DNA of 64,000 bases, from contig NZ_JBIWES010000005.1 of the NCBI RefSeq assembly GCF_044762665.1, forward strand, positions 62,001 to 126,000, read 5' to 3'. A model generated the notes under the pieces. It saw only the letters and a list, made by a program, of their open reading frames with translations, was not told the origin of the DNA and made no database searches. Positions 1 to 9,275 of this stretch are shown here, piece by piece. Both the position numbers and the translations under genes were made by a program. This DNA is from Peribacillus frigoritolerans_B. GTDB lineage: Bacteria > Bacillota > Bacilli > Bacillales > DSM-1321. Within the stretch, counting starts at the first letter, position 1, and the number at the start of each line of letters is the position of its first letter.

Positions 1-196
1 TCTTCAAAATTCCTATGACAGATAGGGCGATGCCGGCAACAGTAAGGAAAAATGTGATATAATCACCAGTCATGCTCCCGATATTTGCCATTCTGATAGG
101 TGTAATAAAAACAGTAAAAAAGCAAATGATTCCAATGATGAATGAAGTAAAACTAATTACACCGTACCTCTTCTGAATACAAGCTTCGTTTTCCAT
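1..196 (-). CDS. Partial small membrane protein, N-terminal end only
   Basis: The first 65 codons of a leftward gene that runs off the window edge. The ATG at 196 follows a good ribosome site (GGGGTGA). The visible protein starts MENEACIQKRYG and then has two hydrophobic stretches (about residues 13-32 and 43-65) separated by a short polar loop, so it is a membrane protein with at least two spans. No family is recognised; the missing C-terminal part prevents a better call. Confidence 0.6.
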   Translation of the reverse strand, partial: MENEACIQKRYGVISFTSFIIGIICFFTVFITPIRMANIGSMTGDYITFFLTVAGIALSVIGILK

Positions 197-318
197 CGAG
201 CTCACCCCTTCATCAGCTTATAAATCTTATATACATCTATTAATATCTCACGAATAATTTTAACATATAATGCCAGACGAATTGTTGTGCACAAAAAAAG
301 GGGACAAAAGACCGTCTA

Positions 319-771
319 TTAAAGCTTCATTTTCATGCCTTCATGAGTGGCTTTGAACCCTAAACGCTCATAAAACCGCAGCGTTTCTTCCCGCCTTTTA
401 TCGGTCGTCAGCTGAATGATATGGCAGCCCCGCTCCTTTGCACGGTCAATCGCATATTGAATCAGCTTGCTTCCAATGCCTTTCCCCCGTTCTGAGGATG
501 CCGTCCGAACCCCTTCGATCGTAGCTCTCCAGCCGCCTTGATGGGCAATATAAGGCGTGAACGTGATTTGCTGCACCCCAACGATTTCCTCACCAAGACA
601 GGCAACGATCAATTCATTATTCTCATCTGCATCAATGGATTCAAATGCTTTTAGATAGCTTTCAGGAAGCGGATTTTCATATCGTTCCCTCTCCCTCCCC
701 AATACATCATCCGCAAGCATCTGTACGATTTCACTTAAGTCTTTTGCTGTCGCATTCCTGAATGTGATCAT
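319..771 (-). CDS. GNAT family N-acetyltransferase
   Basis: About 150 residues, the normal size of a single-domain GNAT. Motif A, the acetyl-CoA pyrophosphate loop, is visible as RGKGIGSKL near residue 100, followed by the usual C-terminal FYERLGF signature. The substrate is not predictable. I place the start at the ATG at 771: AGGAGGG lies 6 bases upstream, whereas an ATG five codons earlier (786) overlaps that ribosome site and has none of its own. It stands alone between a partial membrane gene and the galactarate dehydratase gene. Confidence 0.8.
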   Translation of the reverse strand: MITFRNATAKDLSEIVQMLADDVLGRERERYENPLPESYLKAFESIDADENNELIVACLGEEIVGVQQITFTPYIAHQGGWRATIEGVRTASSERGKGIGSKLIQYAIDRAKERGCHIIQLTTDKRREETLRFYERLGFKATHEGMKMKL

Positions 772-899
772 GTTATCCCTCCTCATTTGTACTTCCGTAT
801 CACCCTGATGAAAATCTATCGTTCATTAATAACTTCTGCCAATAGTCCGGTGCTCCTCTTTTCTGGAGGAAAAATAATCACAACTGTAAAAATGACCAA

Positions 900-930
900 C
901 AAAAAATGGACCCCCTTTAAAAGGAAGTCC
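900..930 (-). terminator. Terminator of the kdgD-gucD-garD operon
   Basis: On the minus strand an 11-bp stem (GGACTTCCTTT / AAAGGGGGTCC, including two G-U pairs) is followed by ATTTTTT. It lies 17 bases past the garD stop. Confidence 0.7.
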
Positions 931-947
931 GTCAAGTAAAATCATTA

Positions 948-2477
948 TTAGGTAATTGGCGCAGGATTAAACAGCGCCAAATCATTATGCAGGCCCCAAT
1001 GTTCTGACCAGGTTTTCTTTTTACCGCTGGCCACTTCCAAAATAAGGTGAAAGATTTCCCATCCAACATCCTCTATGGTCGCTTCACCAGTAGCGATAGT
1101 TCCAGCATTTATATCAATCAGATCTTTCCATTGTTCGGTCAATGTATTTCGTGTAGATACTTTGATGACGGAAGCCATTGCCAGATTATAAGGTGTGCCT
1201 CTTCCAGTTGTAAAAACTTGAAGGTGCATACCGGAAGCTAGCTGAAGCGTTCCGCAAACAAAGTCACTAGCTGGTGTAGCTGCAAAAATCAGCCCTTTTT
1301 CCGCAGCTTTTTCACCTGGAGCCAATACGCCTGAAATGGGGCTGCTTCCGGATTTGGCAATGGAGCCTAATGATTTTTCCACTACATTGGCCAATCCGCC
1401 CTTTTTGTTTCCTGGCGAAGGATTGGCACTTCGATCGGCATCGCCTAAAGCAAGGTAGTTATCATACCAATCCATTTCCTTTATTAAAGCTCTCCCCACT
1501 TCTTCATTCACTGCACGAGGCGTTAATAGATGAATCGCATCCCGTACTTCTGTGACTTCAGAAAATAGAACGGTTGCCCCTGCCCTAACTAACAGATCCG
1601 TGGCATATCCTACTGCAGGGTTAGCTGTGACACCAGAGAATGCATCACTTCCCCCGCACTGGGTACCGATGATTAATTCGGAAACCGGAAATGTCTCCCG
1701 CTGCCGGCGGTTCAACTTGATTAAACGTTCCTCGGCCATTTCCATAATGGATTGGACCATTCCCGTAAATCCCTGCTGATCCTGAAGTGAAATGATATCT
1801 GAATCGTCCCCGTTTGGATTTATTCTCATTGGAGACAGTTTTTCACACCCCAATCCAACTACCAAGGCTTCCCCGCCGAAATTCGGGTGTTTCGCTAGGT
1901 TCTGTATCGTGCGGATGGGAATGACCGCTTCCGGTGCATTGATTGCTACTCCACACCCATAATTGTGATTGATGGCGACAACATCATCAACATTGGGATA
2001 CTTCGGGAGAAGCTCTTTTTTTATCCGGTTCACGACGAAATCAAGCACGCCCACTACACATTGAACGCTTGTTGTAATGCCTAATATATTCTTGGTTCCA
2101 ACACTGCCATCTTCATTGCGGAACCCTTGAAATGTATATCCTTCAAGTGGCGGTAAAGTTTTGGGTATTTCATTTGCTACCGGCAATTCCTTTAAATCCG
2201 GAGAAGACGGAAGTGTCACCAGTGATTCGTCAATCCAACAGCCCTTACTGATTGATTCAGCCGCATAACCGATAACTTCCCCATAGCGTATGATGGCTTC
2301 ATTCTCGACTATATCCATTAAAGCCACTTTGTGGCCTTGTGGCACCCTTTCTTTCAATTCAAGCCCACATGGGAAAACGGTTCCTTGATCCAAGCCCCCC
2401 GAATTAACCACGATGGCGACATTGTCCATCCCATTCACCTTAATATAAAGCGGTACCTCAGTCAGTTGCGTTTTCAT
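948..2477 (-). CDS. garD: Galactarate dehydratase (UxaA/GarD family)
   Basis: About 509 residues. The N-terminal SAF-like domain (to about residue 100) is followed by the UxaA core with FRNEDGSVGTKN, INHNYGCGVAI and GTQCGGSDAFSG; the conserved Cys and His residues fit an iron-dependent sugar-acid dehydratase. It should convert galactarate to 5-dehydro-4-deoxyglucarate, which KdgD then uses. It matches B. subtilis GarD (YcbH) and is the last gene of the leftward kdgD-gucD-garD operon. The ATG at 2477 is preferred, about 11 bases from AAGGAG; a GTG four codons upstream overlaps that site. Altronate dehydratase is a relative, but the neighbours favour galactarate. Confidence 0.88.
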   Translation of the reverse strand: MKTQLTEVPLYIKVNGMDNVAIVVNSGGLDQGTVFPCGLELKERVPQGHKVALMDIVENEAIIRYGEVIGYAAESISKGCWIDESLVTLPSSPDLKELPVANEIPKTLPPLEGYTFQGFRNEDGSVGTKNILGITTSVQCVVGVLDFVVNRIKKELLPKYPNVDDVVAINHNYGCGVAINAPEAVIPIRTIQNLAKHPNFGGEALVVGLGCEKLSPMRINPNGDDSDIISLQDQQGFTGMVQSIMEMAEERLIKLNRRQRETFPVSELIIGTQCGGSDAFSGVTANPAVGYATDLLVRAGATVLFSEVTEVRDAIHLLTPRAVNEEVGRALIKEMDWYDNYLALGDADRSANPSPGNKKGGLANVVEKSLGSIAKSGSSPISGVLAPGEKAAEKGLIFAATPASDFVCGTLQLASGMHLQVFTTGRGTPYNLAMASVIKVSTRNTLTEQWKDLIDINAGTIATGEATIEDVGWEIFHLILEVASGKKKTWSEHWGLHNDLALFNPAPIT

Positions 2478-2579
2478 CCACTTTACCACTCCTTCGTTCT
2501 AATAAAGCAAACAGATATCACTAAACATACACGTGCCGGTAATTTTCAGCTAAAATACTGTTTCGAACACTTTTTTCCC

Positions 2580-4043
2580 TTATTTTACAAACACCGTTTT
2601 AATGGATGTAAAAAACTCTTTTGCTGCTTCTCCTTGTTCCCTGGAGTGGGAGCTGGAGTTTTTCATGCCGCCAAATGGCGCTTGCAATTCAACGCCTGCG
2701 CTCTCAGCGTTGACCCTGATCAATCCCGCTTCCATATCATTAACAAATGAAAGCAGATGTTTGATATTGGCTGTAAAAATCGAAGCACTTAGGCCATATT
2801 CCACGCTGTTCGCAAGTTGCAGGGCTTCTTCAACTGAATCAGCTTTCAATAAGGCAATCACCGGACCAAAAATTTCTTCCTGTACAATCGTCATATCTGA
2901 CGTGCAATTATCAAAAATCGTAGGTTCTACATAAAAGCCATTTGCCTGAGGACCTTCTTCAGCACGCTTCCCGCCAATTAGAAGTGTAGCGCCTTCTTCC
3001 ACTCCTTTTTCTATATAGGAAAGAACCGTATTCAATTGACTTTCACTCGCACAAGGTCCCATCCATGTCCCGCTGTCCAATCCATCCCCGATGGAAATGC
3101 CTTTCGTTTCTTTTACCAGCAGCTGCTTGAACTCCTCATAAACTTCAGCTGCAACAATGACACGGCTTGTCGCGGTACATTTTTGCCCAGTTGAGCGGAA
3201 CGCACCTGTAATGACTGCTTCAACAGCCAGGTTAAGATCCGCATCCGCTGCAACGATTACCGGGTTTTTCCCGCCCATTTCAAGCTGGTATTTCGCTCCG
3301 CGTGCTAACGCCGCTTGTCCAATCCTTTTTCCAACGCCGTTTGAGCCGGTAAAGGTAATTCCGTTTACATCTTCGTGATCGGCGATGCCCTGCCCTATGA
3401 CACTGCCCGGCCCTGTGACCATATTGATAACACCTGCCGGTAAACCGGCTTCTTCAAAACACTCCATGATTTTGGCACAGGTGATGGCCGTCTCGGTGGC
3501 TGGCTTCACCACAATCGTATTCCCATATACGAGAGCAGGAGCCATCTTCCAGATTGGGATGGCGATTGGGAAATTCCAAGGTGTTATGACACCCACTACA
3601 CCAAGCGGGACGCGCGTCGTGAACATAAGTGCTGAACTGTCGGTGGATGGAATGACATCCCCCACCTTACGCATTCCTTCTCCTGCATAGTATTTCAGGA
3701 TCGCAATGCCGCGTGCCGTTTCCCCTTTTGTTTCAGCAAATGTCTTTCCCATTTCCCGTGTTGCACATTCTGCGATCTCATCAATCCGCTTTTCAAGAAT
3801 ATGCGCTGCTTTATACAGATACTCCCCGCGCTCTGAACCAGCTAGTTTACGCCATTTTTCTTTCGCCTTTTTTGCCGCTTCCACAGCCAGGTTCAGGTCT
3901 TCCTTTGTAGATTTCTGTACATATCCGACAATTGCCTGTTTATCTGCCGGGTTTGAACTTTTTTCAACTTCATTTGAAATGGAAGCAACCCATTCACCGT
4001 TAATATAGTTAAGATACGTTTTTGTTTGAACTGTAGTTATCAT
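2580..4043 (-). CDS. gucD: 2,5-dioxovalerate (alpha-ketoglutarate semialdehyde) dehydrogenase
   Basis: An aldehyde dehydrogenase of 487 residues with the full catalytic set: PWNFP (Asn157), Lys180 in VVKPA, FTGSNGVG for NAD(P), Glu255 in LEMGGKNP and nucleophile Cys289 in GQKCTA. In the glucarate/galactarate pathway it oxidises the 2,5-dioxovalerate made by KdgD to 2-oxoglutarate, feeding the TCA cycle. It corresponds to B. subtilis YcbD/GucD. It lies 18 bases downstream of kdgD and about 100 bases upstream of garD, so the three are likely co-transcribed from the promoter at 5025-5053. Confidence 0.9.
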   Translation of the reverse strand: MITTVQTKTYLNYINGEWVASISNEVEKSSNPADKQAIVGYVQKSTKEDLNLAVEAAKKAKEKWRKLAGSERGEYLYKAAHILEKRIDEIAECATREMGKTFAETKGETARGIAILKYYAGEGMRKVGDVIPSTDSSALMFTTRVPLGVVGVITPWNFPIAIPIWKMAPALVYGNTIVVKPATETAITCAKIMECFEEAGLPAGVINMVTGPGSVIGQGIADHEDVNGITFTGSNGVGKRIGQAALARGAKYQLEMGGKNPVIVAADADLNLAVEAVITGAFRSTGQKCTATSRVIVAAEVYEEFKQLLVKETKGISIGDGLDSGTWMGPCASESQLNTVLSYIEKGVEEGATLLIGGKRAEEGPQANGFYVEPTIFDNCTSDMTIVQEEIFGPVIALLKADSVEEALQLANSVEYGLSASIFTANIKHLLSFVNDMEAGLIRVNAESAGVELQAPFGGMKNSSSHSREQGEAAKEFFTSIKTVFVK

Positions 4044-4061
4044 TTATAATCCCCGCCCTTA

Positions 4062-4994
4062 TTAAATTGATTGAATTGGTGTTTCTTTTGGAAAACGATT
4101 TACAGCATTCTCTAATATCGTTTGCATTTCTGTATAATGTTCTTTTTCCACTGGAAGAATTGGTAATCTGACTGTTTGGCCAACCGGCATTCCCATAATC
4201 TCCATACCTGCTTTAATGAGAGAAACGGCATATCCTTTTCGCTGACGGCGAATATTGTTGATTGGCATGATGACCTGTTGGTAAATTTCATTGACCGTTT
4301 CTTGATCACCACTCAAAATGCCATTATAGAATTTTCGAGAAATATGCGGGATGTAATTGGATATAGCCGATGAATATGAATCAAAGCCAAGTGGAACGTA
4401 GGCCGACATGGTAACTTCCGCAAGCGGCATTCCGTTCAGCCAGCCGAAACGTTTTCCGAAGGTTTGCGTAAGGAGTCCATTCAACTCCATATTGCCCAGA
4501 CCGTCCTTGACGCCGACCACCTGCGGGACCTCAGCAAGCGCTTCCAAAGTTGAAAGTGAAAATGCCACATTATCACGCTGATATACGATGGAATTTAAGT
4601 CTGTACTCTCTGCGATGGCTTTGAAATAAGCCGCCAGACCTGCCTGTTCTCCGGTAACGAGATATGGAGGTAATATTAAATAACCATCTGCCCCTTTATC
4701 CGCAGATATTCTGGCAAGTTCGAGGGACGTTTGAATATTCCCGCCAACACCTGTGTATACCGGTACTTTTCCAGCGGTGACGGATACGGCTACCTCAACC
4801 ATCGCTTCATATTCCTCTTTACTTAACGATGGATATTCCGCTGCTGCACATGCCACGAAAATAGCTTCTAGTCCCTCATCTAATAAAAATTGGATATTTT
4901 GGGCGAGTGCTTGTTCATCAAGCTTATTACTCGTTGTGAATGGTGCCACGGGAAATCCGAGAATCCCTTTAGGTGCCTTGCGAATCTTATTCAT
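4062..4994 (-). CDS. kdgD: 5-dehydro-4-deoxyglucarate dehydratase (decarboxylating)
   Basis: A DHDPS/NAL-superfamily barrel of 310 residues. Schiff-base Lys163 is in VVGVKDG and the conserved Tyr138 in IVYQRD; the N-terminal GFPVAPFT strand is typical. The enzyme turns 5-dehydro-4-deoxyglucarate into 2,5-dioxovalerate, CO2 and water, and it is the common step after both GudD and GarD. It corresponds to B. subtilis YcbC. A GGGGGA ribosome site precedes the ATG. It is the first gene of the leftward operon, with a strong sigma-A promoter upstream. Confidence 0.9.
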   Translation of the reverse strand: MNKIRKAPKGILGFPVAPFTTSNKLDEQALAQNIQFLLDEGLEAIFVACAAAEYPSLSKEEYEAMVEVAVSVTAGKVPVYTGVGGNIQTSLELARISADKGADGYLILPPYLVTGEQAGLAAYFKAIAESTDLNSIVYQRDNVAFSLSTLEALAEVPQVVGVKDGLGNMELNGLLTQTFGKRFGWLNGMPLAEVTMSAYVPLGFDSYSSAISNYIPHISRKFYNGILSGDQETVNEIYQQVIMPINNIRRQRKGYAVSLIKAGMEIMGMPVGQTVRLPILPVEKEHYTEMQTILENAVNRFPKETPIQSI

Positions 4995-5024
4995 TTTTTA
5001 TTCCCCCTTGTGTATTATTGTTTT

Positions 5025-5053
5025 ATTGTAAGACAAATGAACCCTCTGGTCAA
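5025..5053 (-). promoter_or_regulatory. Sigma-A promoter of kdgD-gucD-garD with overlapping operator
   Basis: Read leftward: TTGACC, a 17-base spacer and TACAAT. A FadR-type site reading TTGTAAGACAA on the plus strand (5026-5036) exactly fits TNGTNNNACNA and covers the -10 and part of the spacer. It is probably bound by the GntR regulator at 8218. Confidence 0.75.
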
Positions 5054-5179
5054 TCGTATTTTTTTTATTTTCTGAAAAATGAGGCAACACTTCATCCCTC
5101 AATAATTTCGCTTCTAATATATACAAAAAAACACGATAATGAAGGAACTAAAATGAAAAACGATTTAAGAAAAAAGCCA

Positions 5180-5208
5180 TTGACAAACAATTTTATTTGT
5201 CTTACCAT
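5180..5208 (+). promoter_or_regulatory. Sigma-A promoter of gudP-gudD with overlapping operator
   Basis: TTGACA, 17-base spacer, TACCAT. The operator at 5195-5207 is ATTTGTCTTACCA; its reverse complement matches the site in the divergent kdgD promoter at 12 of 13 positions and again fits TNGTNNNACNA. Both operators sit at the same place relative to their -10 boxes. Confidence 0.72.
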
Positions 5209-5259
5209 TGGACAAAACTAAATATTAAGAATTTTCACGAAGGAGGAAACGGTTAACAT

Positions 5260-5273
5260 TGTAAGCGGTATCA
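5260..5273 (+). promoter_or_regulatory. Catabolite-responsive element (cre) before gudP
   Basis: TGTAAGCGGTATCA fits the CcpA consensus TGWAARCGYTWNCW at 13 of 14 positions. It lies downstream of the gudP promoter, where CcpA would block elongation. Repression of gudP-gudD by preferred sugars is inferred. Confidence 0.65.
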
Positions 5274-5304
5274 AATAATTAAATACGATTAAGGAAGTGA
5301 GTAT

Positions 5305-6666
5305 ATGAACGCTGAAGAAAAAGTTTTTCAACCATCTCCTAAACTGCCAAGTGCCCAGAAAAAAACACGCACACGATGGTTCATTGTCTTTATGCTCTTT
5401 TTGGTTACAGCACTGAATTATGCGGATCGTGCGACGCTATCAATTGCGGGTACGGACATGTCTGGTCAGCTTGGTCTCGATTCAGTCATGATGGGTTATG
5501 TTTTCTCCGCTTTCGCTTGGTCATATGTAGCTGGACAAATTCCAGGCGGGTGGCTTTTAGACCGTTTTGGTTCGAAAAAAGTTTACTTTTGGAGTATCAC
5601 GTTATGGTCTACCTTTACGCTTTTACAAGGATTTCTCGGTTTTTTCGGTTCTGCCGGAACAGCTGTCATGGTATTGTTCGGACTGCGTTTTTTAGTTGGA
5701 TTGGCAGAAGCCCCTTCCTTCCCGGCCAACAGCCGCATCGTTGCTACCTGGTTCCCAAGCCATGAACGCGGAACCGCTGCTGCCACTTTCAATTCCGCCC
5801 AGTATTTTGCAACCGTTCTCTTTGCACCGATCATGGGTTACATTACGTATAAATTTGGTTGGGAATACGTCTTCTTCTTTATGGGTGCTTTAGGAATCAT
5901 CGTTGCTTTCATCTGGCTGAAAACGATTTATGGCCCAAAGGAACATCCTCGCATCAACAAAGCTGAGCTTGAATATATCGAAGCGGGCGGCGCTTTGGTC
6001 AATATGGATCAAACCAGTACAAATAAGGAGGAAAAGAAAGGCGTCAACTGGAATCATATCAAGCAGCTTTTATCAAACCGCATGCTGTTAGGTGTTTATC
6101 TCGGACAATATTGCATTACGACATTAACGTACTTTTTCCTTACATGGTTTCCTGTGTACCTTGTGCAAGAAAGGGGCATGACCATTCTTGAAGTTGGATT
6201 CGTCGCTTCCCTTCCCGCCATTTGCGGATTTTTTGGCGGCATTCTCGGAGGGACATTCTCGGATTTCTTGTTACGGAAGGGATTCTCATTGACTGTCGCC
6301 CGAAAAGTGCCAATTGTTGTTGGGATGATTCTCTCGATGAGCTTGGTGGCAGCAAACTATGTAGATACGGAATGGGTTGTCATTTTCGTTATGGCCCTCG
6401 CGTTTTTCGGTAAAGGATTTGGGGCACTCGGCTGGGCGGTAGTGGCCGATACCTCACCAAAGGAAATGTCCGGTGTCAGCGGCGGGCTTTTCAACACATT
6501 CGGTAACATTGCCGGCATTACAACACCGATTATCATCGGATATATCATTGCCACGACAGGGTCGTTTAATGGGGCGCTAGTCTTCGTATGTGCTAATGCT
6601 CTTGTCGCGATTTTAAGTTATTTATTCCTAGTTGGTGAAATTAAACGTGTAGAGTTAAAGTCATAG
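5305..6666 (+). CDS. gudP: Glucarate/galactarate MFS transporter
   Basis: A 453-residue anion:cation-symporter type MFS protein with about 12 membrane spans. Family marks are NYADRATLSIAG near the start, GWLLDRFGSKK between helices 2 and 3, and the GLAEAPSFPANSRIVATWFP block typical of sugar-acid transporters (GudP, ExuT). It should import glucarate and galactarate by proton symport. It is the first gene of the rightward operon, 31 bases before gudD, and matches B. subtilis GudP (YcbE). The ribosome site AAGGAAGTGAG precedes the ATG. Confidence 0.9.
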   Translation: MNAEEKVFQPSPKLPSAQKKTRTRWFIVFMLFLVTALNYADRATLSIAGTDMSGQLGLDSVMMGYVFSAFAWSYVAGQIPGGWLLDRFGSKKVYFWSITLWSTFTLLQGFLGFFGSAGTAVMVLFGLRFLVGLAEAPSFPANSRIVATWFPSHERGTAAATFNSAQYFATVLFAPIMGYITYKFGWEYVFFFMGALGIIVAFIWLKTIYGPKEHPRINKAELEYIEAGGALVNMDQTSTNKEEKKGVNWNHIKQLLSNRMLLGVYLGQYCITTLTYFFLTWFPVYLVQERGMTILEVGFVASLPAICGFFGGILGGTFSDFLLRKGFSLTVARKVPIVVGMILSMSLVAANYVDTEWVVIFVMALAFFGKGFGALGWAVVADTSPKEMSGVSGGLFNTFGNIAGITTPIIIGYIIATTGSFNGALVFVCANALVAILSYLFLVGEIKRVELKS

Positions 6667-6697
6667 TAAACTAAATATTATGGTAGGGGGAATAATC

Positions 6698-8056
6698 ATG
6701 AACAATCAATTGCTGAAGGATAATGTAAAAATCGGCACACCGGTAATTTCAGAAATGAGCGTCATTCCAGTTGCGGGCCATGACGGCATGCTTCTGAACT
6801 TGAGTGGTGCCCATGCTCCTTATTTCACCCGGAACATCGTCATTCTAAAAGACAATGCGGGGAATACTGGTGTAGGTGAAGTTCCTGGAGGCGAAAAAAT
6901 CCGCCAGACACTCGAAGATGCCAAACAATTGGTAGTCGGCCAGTCCATTGGGGCATACAATAATATTCTAAATACCGTCCGTAAGCAGTTTGCGGACCGG
7001 GATGCTGGGGGGCGCGGCCTTCAGACGTTCGATCTTCGTATTGCCATTCATGCCGTAACAGCATTGGAAGCGGCACTTCTTGATTTAGTTGGCCAATATT
7101 TAGGTGTTCCAGTCGCCGCCCTTCTCGGCGAAGGACAGCAGCGTGATAAAGTGGAAATGCTGGGCTACTTATTTTATGTAGGTGACCGCAATAAAACAGA
7201 TCTTGGTTATTTAAGCGAACCGGAAGCGGAAGATGACTGGATTCGCCTCCGTCATGAGGAAGCGCTGACACCCGAATCGATCGTCCGCTTGGCAGAAGCC
7301 GCCCACTCCCGCTATGGATTCAATGATTTTAAATTGAAAGGCGGGGTCTTGCGCGGGGAAGAAGAAATCGAAGCGGTGACGGCACTTGCGGAACGCTTCC
7401 CTGATGCAAGGATCACCCTTGACCCAAATGGCGGCTGGCTGCTTGAGGATGCGATTAAACTTTGCCGCGATCAACATCATGTTTTGGCTTATGCGGAAGA
7501 TCCATGCGGAGCGGAAAATGGTTTTTCCGCCCGGGAAATCATGACGGAATTCAGGCGTGCAACGGGTCTTCCAACCGCTACGAATATGATTGCAACGGAC
7601 TGGAGGCAAATGGGGCACTCCATTCAACTTCAATCCGTTGATATTCCTCTTGCCGATCCGCATTTTTGGACGATGCAAGGCTCCGTCCGTGTAGCTCAAA
7701 TGTGTAACGACTGGGGCTTGACTTGGGGATCACACTCGAATAATCACTTTGATATTTCACTTGCCATGTTTACACACGTTGCTGCAGCCGCACCAGGTAA
7801 AATCACTGCGATCGATACCCACTGGATTTGGCAGGATGGGCAGCGTTTGACGAAAGAACCATTTAAAATTGTCGGCGGAATGGTCGATGTCCCTTCCAAA
7901 CCCGGACTTGGAATTGAAGTGGATATGGAACAAATCGAGAAGGCACATCAGCTTTATAAACAAAAAGGACTTGGTGCCCGTGATGATTCAATGGCTATGC
8001 AATACTTGGTTTCCGGATGGAAGTTCAATCCAAAATCACCTTGCCTTGTCAGATGA
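6698..8056 (+). CDS. gudD: Glucarate dehydratase (enolase superfamily)
   Basis: About 452 residues. Enolase-superfamily elements are in order: the basic FKLKGG strand, metal ligands in TLDPNGG and YAEDPCG, ATNMIAT, and the catalytic His in WGSHSNNHFD. It dehydrates D-glucarate (and L-idarate in characterised members) to 5-dehydro-4-deoxyglucarate for KdgD. It corresponds to B. subtilis GudD (YcbF). Start at 6698: TAGGGGGA lies 7 bases upstream, whereas an in-frame ATG at 6680 has no ribosome site. It follows gudP in the same operon. Confidence 0.92.
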   Translation: MNNQLLKDNVKIGTPVISEMSVIPVAGHDGMLLNLSGAHAPYFTRNIVILKDNAGNTGVGEVPGGEKIRQTLEDAKQLVVGQSIGAYNNILNTVRKQFADRDAGGRGLQTFDLRIAIHAVTALEAALLDLVGQYLGVPVAALLGEGQQRDKVEMLGYLFYVGDRNKTDLGYLSEPEAEDDWIRLRHEEALTPESIVRLAEAAHSRYGFNDFKLKGGVLRGEEEIEAVTALAERFPDARITLDPNGGWLLEDAIKLCRDQHHVLAYAEDPCGAENGFSAREIMTEFRRATGLPTATNMIATDWRQMGHSIQLQSVDIPLADPHFWTMQGSVRVAQMCNDWGLTWGSHSNNHFDISLAMFTHVAAAAPGKITAIDTHWIWQDGQRLTKEPFKIVGGMVDVPSKPGLGIEVDMEQIEKAHQLYKQKGLGARDDSMAMQYLVSGWKFNPKSPCLVR

Positions 8057-8068
8057 TTTTTTTCCAAC

Positions 8069-8112
8069 AATGCGTGCGTCTCTCTCTTTAGAGCGGCGCA
8101 TTTTACTTTTTT
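8069..8112 (+). terminator. Probable terminator after gudD
   Basis: An imperfect hairpin (AATGCG / CGCATT with further internal pairing) followed by TTTTACTTTTTTT. The stem is interrupted, so transcription may partly continue into the regulator gene. Confidence 0.45.
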
Positions 8113-8165
8113 TGGACATTGACCTTCTCTTCCTCACATGCAAATAAGTGTATTATATTATATAA

Positions 8166-8177
8166 TTAGTCTTACAG
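8166..8177. promoter_or_regulatory. Third GudR-type operator, before the regulator gene
   Basis: TTAGTCTTACAG; its reverse complement CTGTAAGACTAA keeps the GTAAGAC core of the two operators at 5026 and 5195. It directly follows a TATAAT at 8161-8166, suggesting autoregulation. Confidence 0.55.
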
Positions 8178-8217
8178 TATGAATACATATCGGATTTAAC
8201 AGAAAAGGGGTTACACA

Positions 8218-8919
8218 ATGGAAGAATCGTCAAAGAAATTAGGCGTACAATCGGTACATCGCAACACTCTTTCACAACAGGTCGTGGATCAAATTGTCCA
8301 TCTGCTCGTCAGCGGACAAATGAAAGCGGGCGACAAACTGCCTCCTGAAATGGAACTTATGAAAGAACTTGAAGTAAGCCGGCCTGTTTTACGCGAGGCG
8401 CTCAGTGCGCTTGATACACTAGGGGTCATTACACGGAAAACGCGTGAAGGAACATTTTTTAACGATAAAATCGGTACACATCCATTCTCTGTCATGCTGG
8501 CGCTGGCCACTGATAATTTACCAGCGATCATCGAAGCGCGAATGGCATTGGAGTTGGGATTAGTAACAATGGCTGCCGAGAAGATCACAGACGAACAACT
8601 GGAGAAGCTGCAAGTTACGATTGACACGATTGCCAATAGTGAAGACAACGATTATGGAGAGGCCGATAAAGAATTCCACAAGATCATTGCTTTAAGTGCG
8701 AACAATCCCATTATTGAAGGCATGATCGATTCCTTATTGATCACTCATAATAAAATAAACAGCCTGATTCAATTCAGAGAGCGGGAACTGACTGTGAAGT
8801 ATCATAAAGCAATCTATGCGGCACTTGCAGCACATGATCCACATGAAGCATTCAGCCAAATGTACAAGCACCTTGATTACGTCCGTCAGAAAGTCCTTCA
8901 ATATTCTCACGCAAATTAA
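8218..8919 (+). CDS. GntR family (FadR subfamily) regulator of glucarate catabolism
   Basis: 233 residues: an N-terminal winged helix-turn-helix (about 15-80, with GDKLPPEMELMKELEVSRPVLREAL) and an all-helical FCD ligand-binding domain with metal-binding positions such as EARMALE and DKEFHKII. It corresponds in position and family to B. subtilis YcbG. Three FadR-type operators in the locus (5026, 5195, 8166) are its likely targets, so it probably represses both divergent operons and itself until a sugar acid or pathway intermediate binds. The effector is not known from sequence. Confidence 0.82.
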   Translation: MEESSKKLGVQSVHRNTLSQQVVDQIVHLLVSGQMKAGDKLPPEMELMKELEVSRPVLREALSALDTLGVITRKTREGTFFNDKIGTHPFSVMLALATDNLPAIIEARMALELGLVTMAAEKITDEQLEKLQVTIDTIANSEDNDYGEADKEFHKIIALSANNPIIEGMIDSLLITHNKINSLIQFRERELTVKYHKAIYAALAAHDPHEAFSQMYKHLDYVRQKVLQYSHAN

Positions 8920-9275
8920 TAAATCGCTTGAGAGGTATCGCAGCAAGTTATTGGTTTATCCAATCATAGGGAAAGTGGATTTTTTCAGGAAACCTATTTT
9001 GCTTCCAAGATTTCAGAGTTCAACTTATCTTTTAAATCCAATTGATAGCATAATTCTTTTTGTGAAAAACTGGATAGTAGTTGAACTATCCAGCCCCCAC
9101 TTATCCACTTTCGATTGAAATCACCCGATGAATCCAAAACCTTCTTCATGTAAATTGATGGCTAACCTCCCTCCCCTCCAATTAATCCACACACACAAAA
9201 ATGCATCCCTGCTTGCTGGCAGGAATGCATGTATCAGTCACCAAGTTCTTGACCATCCTCTTTTTAATTTACGGC
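8920..9275. other. Intergenic stretch with two hairpins and no gene
   Basis: Two hairpins have a T-run on the minus strand: 9062-9093 (perfect 9-bp stem CTGGATAGT / ACTATCCAG) and 9192-9231 (ATGCATTCCTGC / GCAGGGATGCAT, then TTTTTG). The second is a good terminator for the broken dehydrogenase gene at 9276. I see no supported reading frame here. Confidence 0.55.

Noticed and set aside
4973..5221. An 82-codon rightward frame in the kdgD-gudP control region
   Set aside because: It spans both divergent promoters and operators and has no ribosome site.
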